Below are positions 61,727-64,000 of a stretch of 64,000 nucleotides of DNA, in pieces (positions within the stretch are counted from its first letter, which is position 1; the number at the start of each line of letters is the position of its first letter). The notes beneath the pieces are model-generated. The model searched no databases, was not told the origin of the DNA, and saw nothing but the letters and a program-made list of their open reading frames with translations. The DNA comes from Xanthomonas boreopolis (lineage in GTDB: Bacteria; Pseudomonadota; Gammaproteobacteria; Xanthomonadales; Xanthomonadaceae). The position numbers were made by a program, and so were the translations under genes. Location: positions 25,816 through 89,815 of the forward strand of contig BNBA01000018.1 of NCBI GenBank assembly GCA_014654535.1, written 5' to 3'.

Positions 61727-63075
61727 CCCGCACTCTCATCCTCAATGCCCGGCTGGTCAACGAAGGCCGGCAGTTCGGAGCCGACCTGCGCATCGGCCGC
61801 GACGGCCGGATCGAGCGCATCGATTCGCAGATCACGCCCGGCCAGGACGACGTCGTGGTCGACGCCGGCGGGCGCTGGCTGCTGCCCGGGATGATCGACG
61901 ACCAGGTGCACTTCCGCGAGCCCGGCCTCACCCACAAGGGCGACATCGCGACCGAGTCGGCCGCGGCGGTCGCCGGCGGCCTGACCAGCTTCATGGACAT
62001 GCCCAACACCAACCCGCCCACGCTCGACGCCGCCGCGCTGCAGGCCAAGTACGACGCCGCGGCCGGCCGCGCCTGGGGCAACTACGGCTTCTACCTGGGC
62101 GCCAGCAACGACAACCTGGCGGCGATCCAGGCGCTGGACCCGAAGACCGCGCCCGGCATCAAGGTGTTCATGGGCGCCTCGACCGGCAACATGCTGGTGG
62201 ACAATCCCGAGACGCTCGACGCGATCTTCCGCGACGCGCCGACGCCGATCATCACCCACTGCGAGGACACGCCGACCATCGACGCCACGCTGGCCGCGTT
62301 CAAGCAGAAGCACGGCGACGCGCTGACCCCGGACATGCATCCGGACATCCGCTCGCGCGAGGCCTGCCTGAAATCCTCGCAGCTGGCCACTTCGCTGGCG
62401 AAGAAGCACGGCACCCGCCTGCACGTGCTGCACATCTCCACCGCCGACGAACTGGCCCTGTTCGAACGCGGCCCGCTGGTGGACGGCAACGGCAAGCTGC
62501 GCAAGCGCATCACCGCCGAGACCTGCATCCATTTCCTGCGCTTCGACCGCGCCGACTACGCGCGCCTGGGCAACCTGATCAAGTGCAACCCGGCGATCAA
62601 GGACGCCGCCGACCGCCAGGCGCTGACCGCCGCGCTGGCCGAGGACGTGATCGACGTGCTCGCCACCGACCACGCCCCGCACACCTGGGAAGAGAAGCAC
62701 AAGCCCTACGTGCAGGCGCCGTCCGGCCTGCCGCTGGTGCAGTACGCGCTGGTCGCCGCGCTGGAGCTGGTGCACGAGGGCAAGCTCGACATCGCCACGG
62801 TGGTGCGCAAGTTCGCGCACGCGCCGGCGCAACTGTTCGACGTGGCCGAGCGCGGCTTCCTGCGCGAGGGCTACTGGGCCGACCTGGTGCTGGTGGAGGA
62901 CATCCCGTTCACGGTGAAGCGCGAGGACGTGCTGTCCAAGTGCGGCTGGTCGCCGTTCGAGGGCACCACGTTCCGTTCGCGCGTGGCCTCCACCTGGGTC
63001 AACGGCCAGCAGGTCTGGAACGGCCGCGAACTGGTCGGCGCGCCGGCCGGGCAGCGCCTGACGTTCGCGCGTTGA
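61723..63075 (+). CDS. pyrC: dihydroorotase
   Basis: Zinc amidohydrolase of pyrimidine synthesis: cyclisation of carbamoyl-aspartate. 450 aa from ATG 61723. [20 protein letters not shown] holds the HxR metal/substrate motif, [12 protein letters not shown] follows, [14 protein letters not shown] the carbamylated Lys region, ITHCEDTP and [14 protein letters not shown] the other ligands, and [14 protein letters not shown] the catalytic Asp. It is a class I type enzyme (longer than E. coli PyrC, 348 aa). Confidence 0.92.
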   Translation: MTRTLILNARLVNEGRQFGADLRIGRDGRIERIDSQITPGQDDVVVDAGGRWLLPGMIDDQVHFREPGLTHKGDIATESAAAVAGGLTSFMDMPNTNPPTLDAAALQAKYDAAAGRAWGNYGFYLGASNDNLAAIQALDPKTAPGIKVFMGASTGNMLVDNPETLDAIFRDAPTPIITHCEDTPTIDATLAAFKQKHGDALTPDMHPDIRSREACLKSSQLATSLAKKHGTRLHVLHISTADELALFERGPLVDGNGKLRKRITAETCIHFLRFDRADYARLGNLIKCNPAIKDAADRQALTAALAEDVIDVLATDHAPHTWEEKHKPYVQAPSGLPLVQYALVAALELVHEGKLDIATVVRKFAHAPAQLFDVAERGFLREGYWADLVLVEDIPFTVKREDVLSKCGWSPFEGTTFRSRVASTWVNGQQVWNGRELVGAPAGQRLTFAR

Positions 63076-63923
63076 TGCGCCGCCGGTTCGTGCTGGCCGC
63101 GCTGGCGGCCGCGACGCTGGCCGCTCCGCTCGCACCCGCCGCCCATGCGCAGGTGGCGCCGGCCGACGCGCGCGTGGTGTTCCCGGCCAGCGCGTCGCAG
63201 GGCGCGCTGGTGATCGGCAAGGTACCGCCCGGCAGCCGGGTCGAATACGCCGGCCGCAGCCTGCGCGTGAGCGGCTATGGCAGCGTCGTGTTCGGCATCG
63301 GCCGCAACGAGCAGGGACCGGTGCAGGTGCGCATCGTCCGTCCCGACGGCGGCAGCGAGACCGCCAGCATCGCGGTCGCGCCGCGCGACTGGCCGGTCGA
63401 GTACGTCAACGGCGTGCCGCCCAAGACGGTCAATCCGCCGCCGGAGATCGCCGAGCGGATCCGCCGCGAGCAGGCCCAGGTCACCGCGGCGCGCGAGCGC
63501 GACGACGCGCGCACCGACTTCGCCCAGCCGTTCATCTGGCCGGTACGGGGCCGGATCAGCGGCCGCTTCGGCAATGCGCGCGTCTACAACGGCCAGGCCG
63601 CCGGTTCGGGACACTCGGGCATGGACATCGCGGCGCCGGCCGGCACGCCGGTGAAGGCCCCGGCCGCCGGCGTGGTCACCTTCGCCGCGCCCGACCTCTA
63701 CCTGACCGGCGGCACGCTGCTGCTCGACCACGGCTTCGGCGTCAGCTCCAACTTCCTGCACCTGTCGCGCGTCGACGTGAAGGTCGGCGACCGTGTCGAA
63801 CAAGGCCAGGTGATCGGTGCGGTCGGTGCGACCGGGCGCGCGACCGGGCCGCATCTGCATTGGGGGATGAATTGGTTCGATGTCCGAATCGACCCTTTGC
63901 TGGTGCTGGAACGCACCAAGTAA
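63075..63923 (+). CDS. M23 family (LytM-type) metallopeptidase
   Basis: Periplasmic cell-wall peptidase or regulator. 282 aa with a signal peptide (RFVLAALAAATLAAPLAPAAHA), an N-terminal beta domain (about 30-110), then the LytM domain: FIWPVRGRISGRFGNARVYN, zinc ligands in GSGHSGMDIAAP and GATGRATGPHLHWGM (HxH), so it is likely active. It starts on the dihydroorotase stop (TGATG). Confidence 0.92.
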   Translation: MRRRFVLAALAAATLAAPLAPAAHAQVAPADARVVFPASASQGALVIGKVPPGSRVEYAGRSLRVSGYGSVVFGIGRNEQGPVQVRIVRPDGGSETASIAVAPRDWPVEYVNGVPPKTVNPPPEIAERIRREQAQVTAARERDDARTDFAQPFIWPVRGRISGRFGNARVYNGQAAGSGHSGMDIAAPAGTPVKAPAAGVVTFAAPDLYLTGGTLLLDHGFGVSSNFLHLSRVDVKVGDRVEQGQVIGAVGATGRATGPHLHWGMNWFDVRIDPLLVLERTK

Positions 63924-64000
63924 CCGTTCACCATCGCGGCGCGCGGCGGCGCGTTCATCATCCCCATCGCCATACCTCTGCCTGGCGCGGTTCGATGTCC

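Noticed and set aside
63924..64000. Start of another gene at the right edge
   Set aside because: Only 77 bp remain and I see no convincing start with ribosome binding site.

Overview
The window is a strongly GC-rich chromosomal segment of a gammaproteobacterium in the family Xanthomonadaceae (Xanthomonas, Lysobacter, Luteimonas or Pseudoxanthomonas type). The best evidence is the arginine pathway: it has an N-acetylornithine carbamoyltransferase, an N-acetylcitrulline deacetylase and a fused N-acetylglutamate kinase/synthase, a set typical of this group. A close match to the Xanthomonas alpha-amino acid ester hydrolase and several xanthomonad-style intergenic repeat families agree with this.

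Layout. 1-2580: a TonB-dependent receptor (cut by the window edge) behind a LacI-type regulator. 2741-3300: BolA and a YciI protein. 3719-7040: scpA-scpB-rluB. 7081-9671: a secreted protein, an omega-amidase and a methionine aminotransferase. 9903-16733: a complete, tightly overlapping ccmABCDEFGHI cytochrome c maturation operon, then metX. 18024-24820: cydCD facing cydAB-cydX across an FNR/ANR box. 24871-25215: two identical tRNA-Pro genes, each followed by a terminator. 25237-38437 (minus strand): a long arginine-proline operon read argF'-argG-GNAT-argE'-argB(A)-argC-argH-yciI-proB-proA, then an alpha-amino acid ester hydrolase. 38579-42751: an envelope protein, cysS, sufE and an MFS exporter. 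42699-55825: nitrate assimilation, with narK-nirB-nirD-nasA-cobA-moeA-mobA preceded by the nasT-nasS regulator pair and a divergent siroheme synthase. 55867-57862: a DUF72 protein and a lysine-rich DksA-like protein. 57948-61336: two related IS5-family elements bounding a TetR regulator and an esterase. 61475-63923: yidD, a dihydroorotase and an M23 peptidase.

Two leader RNAs stand out. Upstream of narK I read a sigma-54 promoter, an NtrC-type site, three hairpins with the same ANTAR-type hexaloop (AACGGC), and a long intrinsic terminator that shares bases with the third hairpin. This is a readable NasS/NasT antitermination switch. Upstream of argF' there is a short ORF with clustered Arg and Pro codons, a hairpin containing its stop codon, a 7-nt antiterminator complementarity, and an intrinsic terminator. 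It looks like a ribosome-stalling attenuator for the joint arginine/proline operon.

Repeats have moved into genes here. A palindromic element lies in frame inside nasA. A GTGATTC-type heptamer element supplies the N-terminus of ArgG and the stop codon of argF'. IS ends supply the last codons of the esterase and the stop codon of its TetR neighbour. narK carries an apparent one-base frameshift in a homopolymer.
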